A DNA stretch of 64,000 nt from Pedobacter sp. Leaf41 (lineage in GTDB: Bacteria; Bacteroidota; Bacteroidia; Sphingobacteriales; Sphingobacteriaceae), in contig NZ_LMLE01000001.1 of NCBI RefSeq assembly GCF_001422545.1, forward strand, positions 1,373 to 65,372, read 5' to 3'. Below are positions 35,774 through 44,797 of this stretch, one piece after another (within the stretch, counting starts at the first letter, position 1; each line of letters starts with the position of its first letter). The notes below the pieces were generated by a model, which had not been told where the DNA came from, ran no database searches, and worked only from the letters and a program-made list of their open reading frames with translations. Both the position numbers and the translations under genes were made by a program.

Positions 35774-36796
35774 ATGAGTCAGCCCACATTCTTTAAATAC
35801 TTCATTATTCTTTTTCTAGCACTTACTTTCATTCAGGCAAATGCTCAGGATCCTAAATACCCAGCAGAAATTACGGTTGCTCAGGATGGCGCTGGAAACT
35901 ACAAAACCATTCAGGAAGCTATTAATTCCATTCGTGATTTAGGAGAAAAACAGGTAATCATTAAAATTAAAAATGGTACCTATCAGGAAAAAATCGTTAT
36001 TCCCTCCTGGAAGATAAACCTGAAACTAATAGGAGAAAGTAAAGAACATACCATCATCACCAACAATGATTATTCAGGGAAACCGGTTTCTGGAGGCAAA
36101 GATGCATTTGGTTTGGAGAAAATGTCTACTTATACTTCTTACACAATTTTAGTTCAGGGCAGTGATGTTTCGTTGGAAAACCTAAGCATTGTGAACGCTG
36201 CTGGTCGTGTTGGGCAGGCGGTGGCATTACATGTAGAAGGCGACCGTTTTATAGCGAAGAACTGTAACATTTCAGGCAATCAGGATACGTTGTATGCAGC
36301 AACAGAAAGCAGTCGCCAGTTTTACCAGGATTGCTTTATTGAAGGAACAACCGATTTTATTTTCGGGAAATCGACCGTAGTTTTTCAGAATTGTACCATC
36401 AAAAATTTAAGCGATTCTTACATTACAGCAGCCTCAACCTCACAAAATCAAACTTTCGGTTTTGTGTTTTTGAATTGCAAAATCATTGCAGATCCTTCCG
36501 TTTCCAAAGCTTATTTAGGACGCCCATGGCGGCCGTACGCCAAAACGGTTTTCATCCACTGCGAATTAGGGAGGCACATTTTACCTGTCGGATGGAATCC
36601 CTGGAAAGGTGACAAAATGTTTCCCGATAAAGAAGAAACCACACTTTACGCCGAATATCAAAGCGCAGGTTTGGGCGCTTCGCCATCAACACGACTTCCA
36701 TGGACTAAACAATTATCAGATAAAGAAGTTAAAAAATACATCCTTAAAAATATTCTCAGTGGATCTGATCAATGGAACCCTTTAACCAATTTATAA
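35774..36796 (+). CDS. Pectin methylesterase, family CE8
   Basis: 340 residues, signal peptide (cleavage near ANAQ). CE8 motifs are in place: GQAVA (147-151), NQDTLY with catalytic Asp171, TDFIFG with catalytic Asp194, and LGRPWRPYA with Arg250 and Trp252. It removes methyl esters from homogalacturonan so that polygalacturonase and pectate lyase can act. It is probably periplasmic or exported. Its stop codon overlaps the start of the CE12 gene (TAATG), so the two are coupled. A paralogue lies at 52901-53857. Confidence 0.93.
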   Translation: MSQPTFFKYFIILFLALTFIQANAQDPKYPAEITVAQDGAGNYKTIQEAINSIRDLGEKQVIIKIKNGTYQEKIVIPSWKINLKLIGESKEHTIITNNDYSGKPVSGGKDAFGLEKMSTYTSYTILVQGSDVSLENLSIVNAAGRVGQAVALHVEGDRFIAKNCNISGNQDTLYAATESSRQFYQDCFIEGTTDFIFGKSTVVFQNCTIKNLSDSYITAASTSQNQTFGFVFLNCKIIADPSVSKAYLGRPWRPYAKTVFIHCELGRHILPVGWNPWKGDKMFPDKEETTLYAEYQSAGLGASPSTRLPWTKQLSDKEVKKYILKNILSGSDQWNPLTNL

Positions 36797-37539
36797 TGAA
36801 TAAACCAAAATTTTATGCCGGCTTTGGCATGGCCCTCCTTGTGCTATTATTTGCCTTCAAATCTCAACAGAAACAAACGGTTCTATATATTATTGGCGAC
36901 TCTACTGCGGCAAATAAAGCAGCAGATAAGTTCCCGGAAACCGGTTGGGGCATGGAATTGCAGCCTTTCTTTAAGGAGGAAGTAAAAGTAGACAACAGGG
37001 CTTTAAATGGCAGAAGTACTAAATCTTTCCGTGCTGAAAAGCGTTGGCAACCGGTTTTGGATAATTTGAGAGCGGGGGATTACGTGTTTATTGAGTTTGG
37101 GCACAATGATGAAAAAATTGATAAGCCAACAGTTGGCGTTTCCTTGGCTGATTTTAAAATTAACCTTGTTAATTATGTTAATGAAGCCAGAAGCAAAGAG
37201 GCCATTCCCGTATTGCTTACACCAATTTCGAGGAGAAGCTTTAAGGATGGCGTACTGGTAGATTCGCATGGCGATTATCCAAAAGTCACGAGATTGGTTG
37301 CGGATTCGTTGAAGGTGCCACTGATCGATATGCTTGCCAAAACAGAAAATTTATTGAACAAATTAGGTGATCAGGCATCTATAAAATTGTTTCTGCATGT
37401 TGATTCCGGACATGTAAATTATCCTAAAGGGAAAAAAGATGATACACATTTAAGTCCAGATGGTGCAAAACAAATAGCTGGCCTGGTGGTGCAAGGAATT
37501 AAGGAAAACAAATTGAGTTTGGTGAAGAAATTGAAATAG
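36796..37539 (+). CDS. Rhamnogalacturonan acetylesterase, family CE12 (SGNH hydrolase)
   Basis: 247 residues from the ATG at 36796, which overlaps the CE8 stop codon. An upstream in-frame ATG lies inside CE8 and is less likely. Signal/anchor segment at about 8-22. SGNH blocks: GDSTAAN with nucleophile Ser36, GRSTKSF, FGHNDEK and DDTHLSPDGA with the catalytic Asp/His pair. It removes acetyl groups from rhamnogalacturonan. A second member of the family is at 56133-56915. Confidence 0.9.
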   Translation: MNKPKFYAGFGMALLVLLFAFKSQQKQTVLYIIGDSTAANKAADKFPETGWGMELQPFFKEEVKVDNRALNGRSTKSFRAEKRWQPVLDNLRAGDYVFIEFGHNDEKIDKPTVGVSLADFKINLVNYVNEARSKEAIPVLLTPISRRSFKDGVLVDSHGDYPKVTRLVADSLKVPLIDMLAKTENLLNKLGDQASIKLFLHVDSGHVNYPKGKKDDTHLSPDGAKQIAGLVVQGIKENKLSLVKKLK

Positions 37540-37671
37540 AGGTGGCTCCAGCTATTTGGGATTGAGACTGCTTTGCTAATATCTTTGCTCAGTTGTTAAT
37601 CGGAATCATGTTTGGGTTTTATTAATATGGAATATTCTTTTAAGTTACCAAACACCCAATTGCCACCCGTA

Positions 37672-37836
37672 TAAATTTCGTTCCGTAGAAACGATTCATC
37701 GGTAGAACATGATAATCGTTATGCCATCGTTCCGTAGGAACGTTTTATGAAGGAAAACGATGTAACAAATAGGGCGGTTAACGCGTGTTAATTAATTCAA
37801 AATGAAGATCATAAACGTTCTTACGGAACGAAATTG
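37672..37836. repeat. Hairpin repeat cluster, family D
   Basis: TTTCGTTCCGTAGAAACG at the left end and CGTTCTTACGGAACGAAATT at the right end are near-perfect inverted repeats about 120 bp apart. Between them lies CGTTCCGTAGGAACG, itself a perfect palindrome with a 3-nt centre. The 500-bp gap (37540-38040) holds this element, the terminator at 37981 and no ORF that looks real. Confidence 0.75.
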
Positions 37837-37980
37837 AAATTATTATTTTTTTCTACCGAGGATACGTCCTTACGAGACGAATGAAGGTTTTTCTAGTGTT
37901 AATATCATTAAAGGTGTTGAAATAAATTCAGCATGATGACTATTCATATCAAGTTGATCATTTATTGTTAAGGCAAACAA

Positions 37981-38032
37981 AAGCCGCAAATTCCCAAGAC
38001 TAATCTGTGAATCTGCGGCTAACTTTTTATTA
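37981..38032 (-). terminator. Hairpin between CE12 region and GapN-like gene
   Basis: AGCCGCAAATT pairs with AATCTGCGGCT (one mismatch) around a loop of about 18 nt. Short T runs lie on both sides, so it may terminate the minus-strand GapN-like gene ending at 38041. Confidence 0.55.
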
Positions 38033-38040
38033 ATTATCTC

Positions 38041-39666
38041 CTAAAAAATATACTTCGTGCTTAAGAAATTAGAATCATTTCCATTCACAATTTCATTTAA
38101 TAGTTTTTTATTGTCATCAGTAAATTTCGTGGCCACCAATGAGCGGATAGAAAATGAACGTAAAGCATCCACAACGGAAAGTGTTCCTTCGGCACTGTCT
38201 TTTCGACCTGTAAAAGGAAATACATCTGGTCCACGTTGGCATTGGCAATTGATGTTTACCCGGCTTACCTGATTAACCAAAGGATCAATTAATGATGAAA
38301 TGACATTCGCATTGCTGCTAAAAATACTTACTTGCTGTCCATGAGGTGAGCCGATTAAATATTCAATGGGTTCTTCCAGGTCATCAAAAGGAACAACAGG
38401 AACAATTGGTCCAAACTGCTCTTCGCGATACAGTTTCATGTTGCTATTTACCGGATACACAATGGCAGGATAAACGAACGTTTCAAAAGTTTGACCGCCA
38501 TTCTTGTTTACCACTTTAGCGCCATGGGCAATGGCATCATCAATGCAATCCTTTAAATATTCAGGTTTATTTAATTCAGGTAGCGGCGTTAAGTTTACGC
38601 CCTTTTCCCAAGGCATTCCGAACTTTAGTTTTTCTACTTCAGCTGAAAGGCGTTTTAAAAACTCTTGTGCAAGGCTGCGGTGTACGTAAACTATTTTCAA
38701 AGCCGTACAACGTTGGCCGTTAAAGGAAAGTGAGCCTAGAACGGTTTCAGAAACTGCCAAATCCAAATCAGCATCTTTAGTGATAATGGCTGCATTTTTA
38801 GCATCTAAGCCTAAAATAGCTCTTAAACGATTTACTTTTGGGTGCAACTTCTTAAGCTCGTTCGCCACCTTGCTCGAACCGATCAGGGTTAATACGTTGA
38901 TTTTCCCTGATTTCATTAAGCCTGGAACAATGGTATTTCCTCGACCGTAAATGGTATTTACAACTCCTTTTGGAAAGCTCGAACGGAAAGCTTCAAGCAA
39001 GGGATAATGCAATAACGTTCCATGTTTAGGTGGTTTAAATAAAAGCGTATTGCCCATAATCAAAGCCGGAATTAAAGTGGTAAAAGTTTCATTTAAGGGA
39101 TAATTAAATGGTCCCATGCACAACACAACGCCCAGGGGCGAACGACGTACCTGCGCTACAATTCCCTGCTCAATTTCGAAACGTGATGATTGCCTATCGA
39201 TGTCTTTCAGGGCATCGATGGTTGCATAAATATATTCAACCGTACGATCGAATTCTTTGATAGAATCGGCGTAAGATTTACCTATTTCCCACATAATGAG
39301 CTTAGCCACAATCTCCTTTTGCTCCAGCATTTTGTGCGTAAAGTTTTCTACACAGGTAATGCGATCGGCTACGCTCATGGTTGGCCATTGCCCGCGACCA
39401 TTATCGTAAGCTGCTACGGCTGCATCTAAAGCCTCGGTGGATTCTTTTTCGGTACATACCGGAAAACTTCCGATGCGCTTCCTTTTGTATCCTTCGGGAG
39501 TTTTGATGCAAACTGGAGAAAAAACCTCATTAAAAGGTCCGTTCCACGGTTTCATTTCTCCATTAGATAGAAACTCTTTTTGATTGATTTCTTCTTTGAG
39601 CCTAAATTCATCTGGAATCTGGCTCTCTTCAACGAAAATACTTTCGAGGTTTAGCGTGGTGCTCAA
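38041..39666 (-). CDS. GapN-like aldehyde dehydrogenase (non-phosphorylating glyceraldehyde-3-phosphate type)
   Basis: 541 residues. It has the ALDH catalytic region FNGQRCTALK with Cys320, the GapN-like GPFNYPLNE (185-193), and near the end QRGPDVFPFTGRKDSAEGTL and DALRSFSIRSLVA, which are close to plant ALDH11/GapN. Such enzymes oxidise glyceraldehyde-3-phosphate to 3-phosphoglycerate with NADP. Here it would use the aldehyde made by Eda (inference from context). The usual ALDH ELGG motif with the general-base Glu reads ILGLDAKN (285-291). It has a 40-50-residue N-terminal extension. It is last on the minus strand, separated from the transporter by a hairpin. Confidence 0.82.
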   Translation of the reverse strand: MSTTLNLESIFVEESQIPDEFRLKEEINQKEFLSNGEMKPWNGPFNEVFSPVCIKTPEGYKRKRIGSFPVCTEKESTEALDAAVAAYDNGRGQWPTMSVADRITCVENFTHKMLEQKEIVAKLIMWEIGKSYADSIKEFDRTVEYIYATIDALKDIDRQSSRFEIEQGIVAQVRRSPLGVVLCMGPFNYPLNETFTTLIPALIMGNTLLFKPPKHGTLLHYPLLEAFRSSFPKGVVNTIYGRGNTIVPGLMKSGKINVLTLIGSSKVANELKKLHPKVNRLRAILGLDAKNAAIITKDADLDLAVSETVLGSLSFNGQRCTALKIVYVHRSLAQEFLKRLSAEVEKLKFGMPWEKGVNLTPLPELNKPEYLKDCIDDAIAHGAKVVNKNGGQTFETFVYPAIVYPVNSNMKLYREEQFGPIVPVVPFDDLEEPIEYLIGSPHGQQVSIFSSNANVISSLIDPLVNQVSRVNINCQCQRGPDVFPFTGRKDSAEGTLSVVDALRSFSIRSLVATKFTDDNKKLLNEIVNGNDSNFLSTKYIF

Positions 39667-39698
39667 TTTTGGTTTGGTTGTTAGGGTTTATAATTGTG

Positions 39699-39725
39699 TT
39701 AATCTATAGTTTAAGTATAGATTAA
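39699..39725. promoter_or_regulatory. Perfect inverted repeat upstream of the GapN-like gene
   Basis: TTAATCTATA and TATAGATTAA are perfect 10-bp arms around GTTTAAG. It lies 33 bp upstream of the GapN-like start and could be an operator or a weak hairpin. Confidence 0.5.
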
Positions 39726-39735
39726 TTTTATTTTT

Positions 39736-39779
39736 AAGGCTGAAGATTTAGCGTAGTTAGTTCGCAAAACCTTCAGCCT
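39736..39779 (-). terminator. Hairpin after the hexuronate operon
   Basis: AAGGCTGAAG and CTTCAGCCT pair across a 25-nt loop. On the minus strand the hairpin is followed by TTAAAAATAAAATTAA. It lies directly after the transporter stop codon, so it probably ends or attenuates the uronate operon before the GapN-like gene. Confidence 0.6.
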
Positions 39780-39784
39780 GATAA

Positions 39785-41224
39785 TTATGCTAATTCGATA
39801 ACTTTATACTTCGGTACCAAAGTTTTCATTACAGTCCAGCCGATTAAGTAACAAACCGCACAGATAGAAAAGATAATGAAATAACCTGCTTCTTCGCCTT
39901 TGAAGCCCATAAAAACGATTTGATTTTTACCCGTATAATCGAACAGTAAACCCGATCCTTTATTGATAATGAAAGAGCCGATACCACCTGCCATACCACC
40001 GATACCGGTAATAGTTGCAATGGCTTTTTTAGGAAACATATCGCCCACGGTAGAAAAAATATTTGCTGACCAAGCCTGGTGTGCTGCCCCTGCAATACCG
40101 ATAATAATTACTGGAATCCAATAAGTGATATGACCCAAAGGTTGGGCTGCCAAAGCTAAAAGCGGGAAGAAAGCAAAAATCAACATGGCTCTCATTCTGC
40201 CTTCGTAAGGGTTCATGCCTTTTTTATCAACAAAATAAGTTGGCAACCAACCGCCGATAATGGACAGCAACGTAATCATGTAAAGCACAAATAAAGGTAA
40301 AGCACTCTGGGTAGAGTCCATTCCGTAAACCGATTTAAGGTAGGCTGGTGTCCAGAATAAGAAGAACCACCATACGCCGTCTGTCATAAATTTACCAAAG
40401 GCAAAAGCCCAGGTTTGTTTGTATTTGAAGCAATCGATAAACGATACTTTTTCTTTGGTTTCTTCTACATAATCGGCCAATTTTCTATCGGCAATTAAAT
40501 CTTGTTGAATGTAAGCCAACTCTTCGGCGGTTACTCTTTTATGCAATTCTGGTTTATTATAAACGAAAACCCAAAGGCCCATCCATACAAAACCTAAAGC
40601 CCCGATGATGATGAAAGACATTTCCCAGCCATAAGCTTTTGCAATAAAAGGAATGGTAATCGGAGCAGCCAAAGCACCCACAGTAGCACCTGCGTTAAAG
40701 ATACTGGTTGCAAAAGCACGGTCTTTTTTAGGGAAATATTCTGCTGTGGCTTTAATTGCCGCAGGGAAATTCCCGGCTTCACCTACTGCCAAAACAAATC
40801 TTGCAAAGATGAACAAAGTAACACTTACCGAAACAACCATTCCGGTATCGTTAACTCTACCAATAATTTCTTTTGCTCCTTCAAAACCTACAAACCAATT
40901 GCCTTCGATAATTCCGGCAGTAGCGATACCACAGTAAGCGTGTAAACAAGCACCAACCGACCATACACCAATTGCCCATAAAAAGCCTTTTTTGGTATCC
41001 AGTTTATCAACCAAACGACCAGCGAAAAGCATTGAAATGGCATAAAATATCGAGAACAATGCAGTAATATTTCCATAATCATTATTATCCCAGTGAAACT
41101 CTGGTTTAATAAAATCTGTCCATGTTAACGAAAGTACCTGTCTATCTAAGTAGTTTATTGTGGTGGCAAGAAACAGGAGTAAACATATCGTCCATCGGTA
41201 TTTGCCTATTTTTGGTTGATTCAT
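39785..41224 (-). CDS. exuT: MFS hexuronate transporter (ExuT-like, ACS family)
   Basis: 479 residues with 12 helices. The start RWTICLLLFLATTINYLDRQVLSL is the classic signature of the anion:cation symporter family with ExuT. Further motifs are FARFVLAVGEAGNFPAAIKATAEYFPKKDRAFATSIFNAG and PITIPFIAKAYGWEMSF. It is placed directly after eda and kdgK in the galacturonate pathway, so it should bring galacturonate or glucuronate across the inner membrane. The longer-than-usual loop after helix 3 (about 90-125) is an insertion relative to E. coli ExuT. Confidence 0.9.
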   Translation of the reverse strand: MNQPKIGKYRWTICLLLFLATTINYLDRQVLSLTWTDFIKPEFHWDNNDYGNITALFSIFYAISMLFAGRLVDKLDTKKGFLWAIGVWSVGACLHAYCGIATAGIIEGNWFVGFEGAKEIIGRVNDTGMVVSVSVTLFIFARFVLAVGEAGNFPAAIKATAEYFPKKDRAFATSIFNAGATVGALAAPITIPFIAKAYGWEMSFIIIGALGFVWMGLWVFVYNKPELHKRVTAEELAYIQQDLIADRKLADYVEETKEKVSFIDCFKYKQTWAFAFGKFMTDGVWWFFLFWTPAYLKSVYGMDSTQSALPLFVLYMITLLSIIGGWLPTYFVDKKGMNPYEGRMRAMLIFAFFPLLALAAQPLGHITYWIPVIIIGIAGAAHQAWSANIFSTVGDMFPKKAIATITGIGGMAGGIGSFIINKGSGLLFDYTGKNQIVFMGFKGEEAGYFIIFSICAVCYLIGWTVMKTLVPKYKVIELA

Positions 41225-41245
41225 TTGGTTAGTGGTATTTAAATT

Positions 41246-41908
41246 TTACTTGCTTTGCTTAATTAAGTCGAGTGCGAGTTTTGTGTTGTCTGCCAGTTCT
41301 TCATACAGGCCTTTTGCCATTACATCTTTGCTAATTAACTTACTGCCCATGCCTACCGCACAAACGCCAGCCTTAAACCAGGTTTTTAAGTTGTCAGCAT
41401 CAATTTCAACGCCGCCTGTAGGCATAAATAATTGCCCTGCGAATAAATCTTTTATTGATGATACGAACTCTGGGCCTAAAATATTAGCAGGAAAAATCTT
41501 GATTAACATAGCTTTGTGCTGTTGCGCGACACTGATTTCCGTCGGCGTCATACATCCAGGAATCCAAAGCATCCCGATTTTATTCGCTATTTCAGCTACC
41601 TCGGGGTTTACGATTGGCGCCACAATAAAGTCTGTTCCCGCATCAATAAAAGCATTTGCATCAGCAGCTGTTTTGATGGTGCCAATACCCAAATAAAGAT
41701 CAGGCATTTCAGCATCACGTACTTCTTTTAACTTTTTAAAGTTAGGCAAAGCCGATTTACCACGATTAGTGTATTCAAAAACGCGGACACCTGCATTATA
41801 CAAAGTGCGTAAAATTTCTACACTTCCGGTTTCGCTATCCTGATAGAAAAGCGGAAGCATCCCTTGTTCTAAAATGGCATCTAAAATTTTGTGTTTGTTA
41901 CTAATCAT
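41246..41908 (-). CDS. eda: KDPG/KHG aldolase
   Basis: 220 residues. It splits 2-keto-3-deoxy-6-phosphogluconate into pyruvate and glyceraldehyde-3-phosphate. The TIM-barrel motifs are visible: VFEYTNRGK (about 40-48), YLGIGTIKTAADA, FIVAPIVNPEVA, PGCMTPTE, and the Schiff-base Lys in MLIKIFPAN, followed by MPTGGVEIDADNL. The gene overlaps the kinase gene by 8 bp, so the two are translationally coupled. Confidence 0.95.
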   Translation of the reverse strand: MISNKHKILDAILEQGMLPLFYQDSETGSVEILRTLYNAGVRVFEYTNRGKSALPNFKKLKEVRDAEMPDLYLGIGTIKTAADANAFIDAGTDFIVAPIVNPEVAEIANKIGMLWIPGCMTPTEISVAQQHKAMLIKIFPANILGPEFVSSIKDLFAGQLFMPTGGVEIDADNLKTWFKAGVCAVGMGSKLISKDVMAKGLYEELADNTKLALDLIKQSK

Positions 41909-42989
41909 GGCGTATTATTCTTTTTTCAATGTCTGCTACGGTACTTGTTGTGGCATCACTTGGAATGTATAATTTATCGTATGCTGCAGCGGTTGCAAAA
42001 TTTAAAGTTTCTTCCACAGGTAACTGGTTATAAAAACCATAAATTAATCCTGCCATAAAACAATCGCCACTGCCTACTTTATCTAAAATTTCATCTGAAA
42101 CGTATTCTTCAGATACGGTTAGTTTGTCTGCTGTGTATATCGCGGTATAGTATTTTATTCCTTTTCCGTTATCGAAACGGAAGGTATTGGCTACAGCCTT
42201 ACAAGCTGGAAACAAACTTAATATTTCTTTAGAGGTATCCGTTGCTTGTTGCAGTAACGTTTCCTTTGCATAACCTTCTGTTGGCTTTAAATCTTCGTGA
42301 AGAGCAGTACCTAACATTTTATTAGCTGCCCAAACGTTGCCCATGATTAAAGTGCAATATTGTGCCAGTTCAGGTAAAACATCTATCGGATCTTTGCCAT
42401 ATTTCCAAAGCTTAGCTCTGTAATTTAAGTCTAACGAAATAATAATATTTCTTTCACTTGCTGCTTTTAAGGCCTCAAGGCAAACATCAGCTATCGATTG
42501 ATTAATAGCAGGACATATAGCGCTGAAATGGAACCAGGTAATCCCCTGAAAAACTTTATCCCAATCAATCTGACCAACTTTCAATTCTGCATAAGAAGAA
42601 TTTGCCCTATCGTAAATTACTCCGGCATTTTTTAAATCTTTCCCTTTTGGAAGGTAGTATAGCCCCAATCTATCGCCGCCAAAAACCATTGGCGAGGTAT
42701 CAATATTTCTAACTTTTAAATACTCTTCAATCTCTCGGGTAACAGAATTATCTGGCATAGCCGATAAATAAGCAGATGGAACATTCCACAACGCCAATGC
42801 AGTAGCCGCATTTAATTCAGCGCCACCAACGTAAAAAGGTAACTTACTTTCTTTTAACCATTGCCCATCCATATCAGGGCAAATGCGCAAAAGGATCTCT
42901 CCGAAACTTAAAACTTTTTCTCCTTTTTTTACCAAGGATGATATCTGGTCACTCATTTTTGTATTTCTTATTGTAGTCTGTGTTGCCAC
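41901..42989 (-). CDS. kdgK: 2-keto-3-deoxygluconate kinase (PfkB family)
   Basis: 362 residues from 42989; a second ATG at 42956 (MSDQISSLVKKGEKV) is an equally good start and removes eleven residues. PfkB signatures are present: GGAELNAATALALW (about 56-69) at the substrate side and DKVGSGDCFMAGLIYGF (about 310-326) with the catalytic Asp. It phosphorylates KDG to KDPG for Eda. This role follows from its neighbours uxaA and eda. Confidence 0.92.
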   Translation of the reverse strand: MATQTTIRNTKMSDQISSLVKKGEKVLSFGEILLRICPDMDGQWLKESKLPFYVGGAELNAATALALWNVPSAYLSAMPDNSVTREIEEYLKVRNIDTSPMVFGGDRLGLYYLPKGKDLKNAGVIYDRANSSYAELKVGQIDWDKVFQGITWFHFSAICPAINQSIADVCLEALKAASERNIIISLDLNYRAKLWKYGKDPIDVLPELAQYCTLIMGNVWAANKMLGTALHEDLKPTEGYAKETLLQQATDTSKEILSLFPACKAVANTFRFDNGKGIKYYTAIYTADKLTVSEEYVSDEILDKVGSGDCFMAGLIYGFYNQLPVEETLNFATAAAYDKLYIPSDATTSTVADIEKRIIRHD

Positions 42990-43111
42990 AGCTCATCAAT
43001 ATGTTTGGTTTATTCTTGAATACCCACACACCGAGGTTAATCTAATTTCTAACGTTATGGATTCATTCCACAGCCTGTATGACTACAATTATTAATTTGA
43101 ATCTCTCTCCA

Positions 43112-43133
43112 TGGTCTGTGTCCTCACAGGCCA
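43112..43133. repeat. 22-bp repeat, left copy flanking uxaC
   Basis: TGGTCTGTGTCCTCACAGGC followed by CA. Its exact reverse complement lies at 44618-44639 on the other side of uxaC. Each copy is itself an imperfect palindrome. Confidence 0.85.
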
Positions 43134-43140
43134 TTTATAT

Positions 43141-44541
43141 TTAAAACGTAAAGTAATTTTTTGCGTTAAAATAAGAAATATCCTGCACTATCTTGCCTAC
43201 CCACTCAATATCATTTGGCAATTCTCCATTCTCCACATCTTCGCCAAACAAATTGCAAACAATCCGGCGGAAATATTCATGACGTGGGAAAGACAAGAAA
43301 CTACGCGAATCTGTCAACATCCCCACCAAACGGCTCAAAAGTCCCATATTTGATAGTGCATTTAATTGTTTAATCATGCCATCTTTTTGATCTAAAAACC
43401 ACCAGGCAGAACCAAACTGAACTTTGCCCGCAACAGAACCATCATTAAAATTTCCAATCATTGTAGCAATAAGTTCATTATCTGCAGGATTTAAGTTGTA
43501 AATGATGGTTTTCGCCAGTTTATCCTGGTTGTCTAAACGGTTTAAAAATTTAGAAAGCATTCTCGCCTGACTAAAATCGCCAATGGAATCCCATCCCGTA
43601 TCAGGACCTAACTGGCGCAACATCCTGGCATTGTTATTCCGCAAAGCGCCTAAGTGATATTGCTGAACCCAACCTTTTTCATGATCCCATTCTGCAAAAT
43701 AGATCAGCATAGCTGATTTGAATTTCAAGTTTTCCTCGTAGGAAATCTCCTGATTGCTACGGATTTTGTCAAAAACTGAGCTGATTTCTTCATCCGTATA
43801 ATCTTCGGCATAAATTTGCTCTAGACCGTGATCTGAAACCGAGCAACCGTTTTCGGCAAAATAATCGTGGCGGCTTTTTAAAGCGTCGATATATTCTTGC
43901 AAGCTGGAGATGGATTTACCCACAACGCCTTCCAATTTGTTAATATAATCGTTTAAGCCGGCAACATCATCACTGTTCATTGCCTTATCCGGACGGAAAG
44001 CCGGCAACATTTTTAAGGCTGCACCTTCAGCGGCCAATTGCTGGTGGAAGTTTAAGCTATCCAGCGGATCATCAGTTGTACAAACCGCTTCTACATTCAT
44101 TTTAGCCAATAAGCCGCGAACGGAATATTCTGGAGTTTGCAACTTTGCAGAACATTCATCGTAAATTTTACGAGCGGTTTTGCCTGATAAAATATCGGTG
44201 ATTCCAAAATACCTTTGCAGCTCTAAATGAGTCCAATGGTATAAAGGATTGCGCAAAGTGTAAGGTACAGTTTCAGCCCATTTTTCGAATTTTTCAAAGT
44301 CAGATGCGTCACCGGTGATGTATTTTTCATCTACCCCATTGGCTCTCATAGCTCTCCATTTGTAGTGATCGCCTGCTAACCAAACCTGTGTAATATTTTC
44401 AAACTGCTTATCGTTGGCAATTTGCTCCGGAATTAAGTGATTGTGATAATCAATAATAGGTAACGATTTTGCGAAATCATGGTAAAGCTTTTCAGCTGTT
44501 TCATTTTGCAAAAGGAAATTTTCGTCTAAAAAAGGTTTCAT
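43141..44541 (-). CDS. uxaC: Glucuronate/galacturonate isomerase
   Basis: The start at 44541 gives 466 residues (MKPFLDENFLLQNETAEKLY), the normal UxaC length. The longer frame to 44670 runs through a repeat. Motifs include IIDYHNHLIP (metal-binding HNH near 32-38), WAETVPYTLRNPLYHWTHLELQRYFGI, CTTDDPLDSL and LGALRNNNARM. It converts galacturonate to tagaturonate, the first step inside the cell. It is flanked by an inverted pair of 22-bp repeats at 43112 and 44618. Confidence 0.95.
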   Translation of the reverse strand: MKPFLDENFLLQNETAEKLYHDFAKSLPIIDYHNHLIPEQIANDKQFENITQVWLAGDHYKWRAMRANGVDEKYITGDASDFEKFEKWAETVPYTLRNPLYHWTHLELQRYFGITDILSGKTARKIYDECSAKLQTPEYSVRGLLAKMNVEAVCTTDDPLDSLNFHQQLAAEGAALKMLPAFRPDKAMNSDDVAGLNDYINKLEGVVGKSISSLQEYIDALKSRHDYFAENGCSVSDHGLEQIYAEDYTDEEISSVFDKIRSNQEISYEENLKFKSAMLIYFAEWDHEKGWVQQYHLGALRNNNARMLRQLGPDTGWDSIGDFSQARMLSKFLNRLDNQDKLAKTIIYNLNPADNELIATMIGNFNDGSVAGKVQFGSAWWFLDQKDGMIKQLNALSNMGLLSRLVGMLTDSRSFLSFPRHEYFRRIVCNLFGEDVENGELPNDIEWVGKIVQDISYFNAKNYFTF

Positions 44542-44617
44542 TCTTTTGAGATTTGAGACATTAGATACGAGATTTGAGATTTTCAAAACGCCGATCTTTA
44601 TATCGTATTTTTTAATG

Positions 44618-44639
44618 TGGCCTGTGAGGACACAGACCA
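44618..44639. repeat. 22-bp repeat, right copy flanking uxaC
   Basis: TGGCCTGTGAGGACACAGAC followed by CA, the exact reverse complement of 43112-43133. Confidence 0.85.
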
Positions 44640-44671
44640 CGGATTTTGTTTTATATCCCTCGTTATTCAAA

Positions 44672-44734
44672 GGAACAAAGCAATCTTATGAATCAGATTA
44701 CTTCGTGCCTCGCCTGCCTGCGGCCAGGCAAGCA
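44672..44734. repeat. Degenerate family B repeat with extra hairpin
   Basis: GGAACAAAGCAATCT and AGATTACTTCGTGCCTCGC are the arms of the family B palindrome with several changes. They are followed by CTTGCCTGGCCGCAGGCAG (other strand), a G+C-rich hairpin at about 44713-44734. Confidence 0.65.
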
Positions 44735-44797
44735 ACAATAGTTTGTGAAAACTGGACTTTGGAATTCGGACTAAAGACTTCCGACTCCAAACCCCAA

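Noticed and set aside
37540..38040. A lost or broken gene in the 500-bp gap
   Set aside because: No frame on either strand shows recognisable protein similarity; the gap is explained by repeats and a terminator.
43111..43353. Plus-strand 80-codon frame overlapping the end of uxaC
   Set aside because: It is antisense to uxaC and its start lies in the 22-bp repeat; no protein-like features.
44542..44670. N-terminal extension of UxaC to an ATG at 44670
   Set aside because: It is translated from the 22-bp repeat and A/T-rich spacer. The start at 44541 gives the family's usual length and N-terminus.
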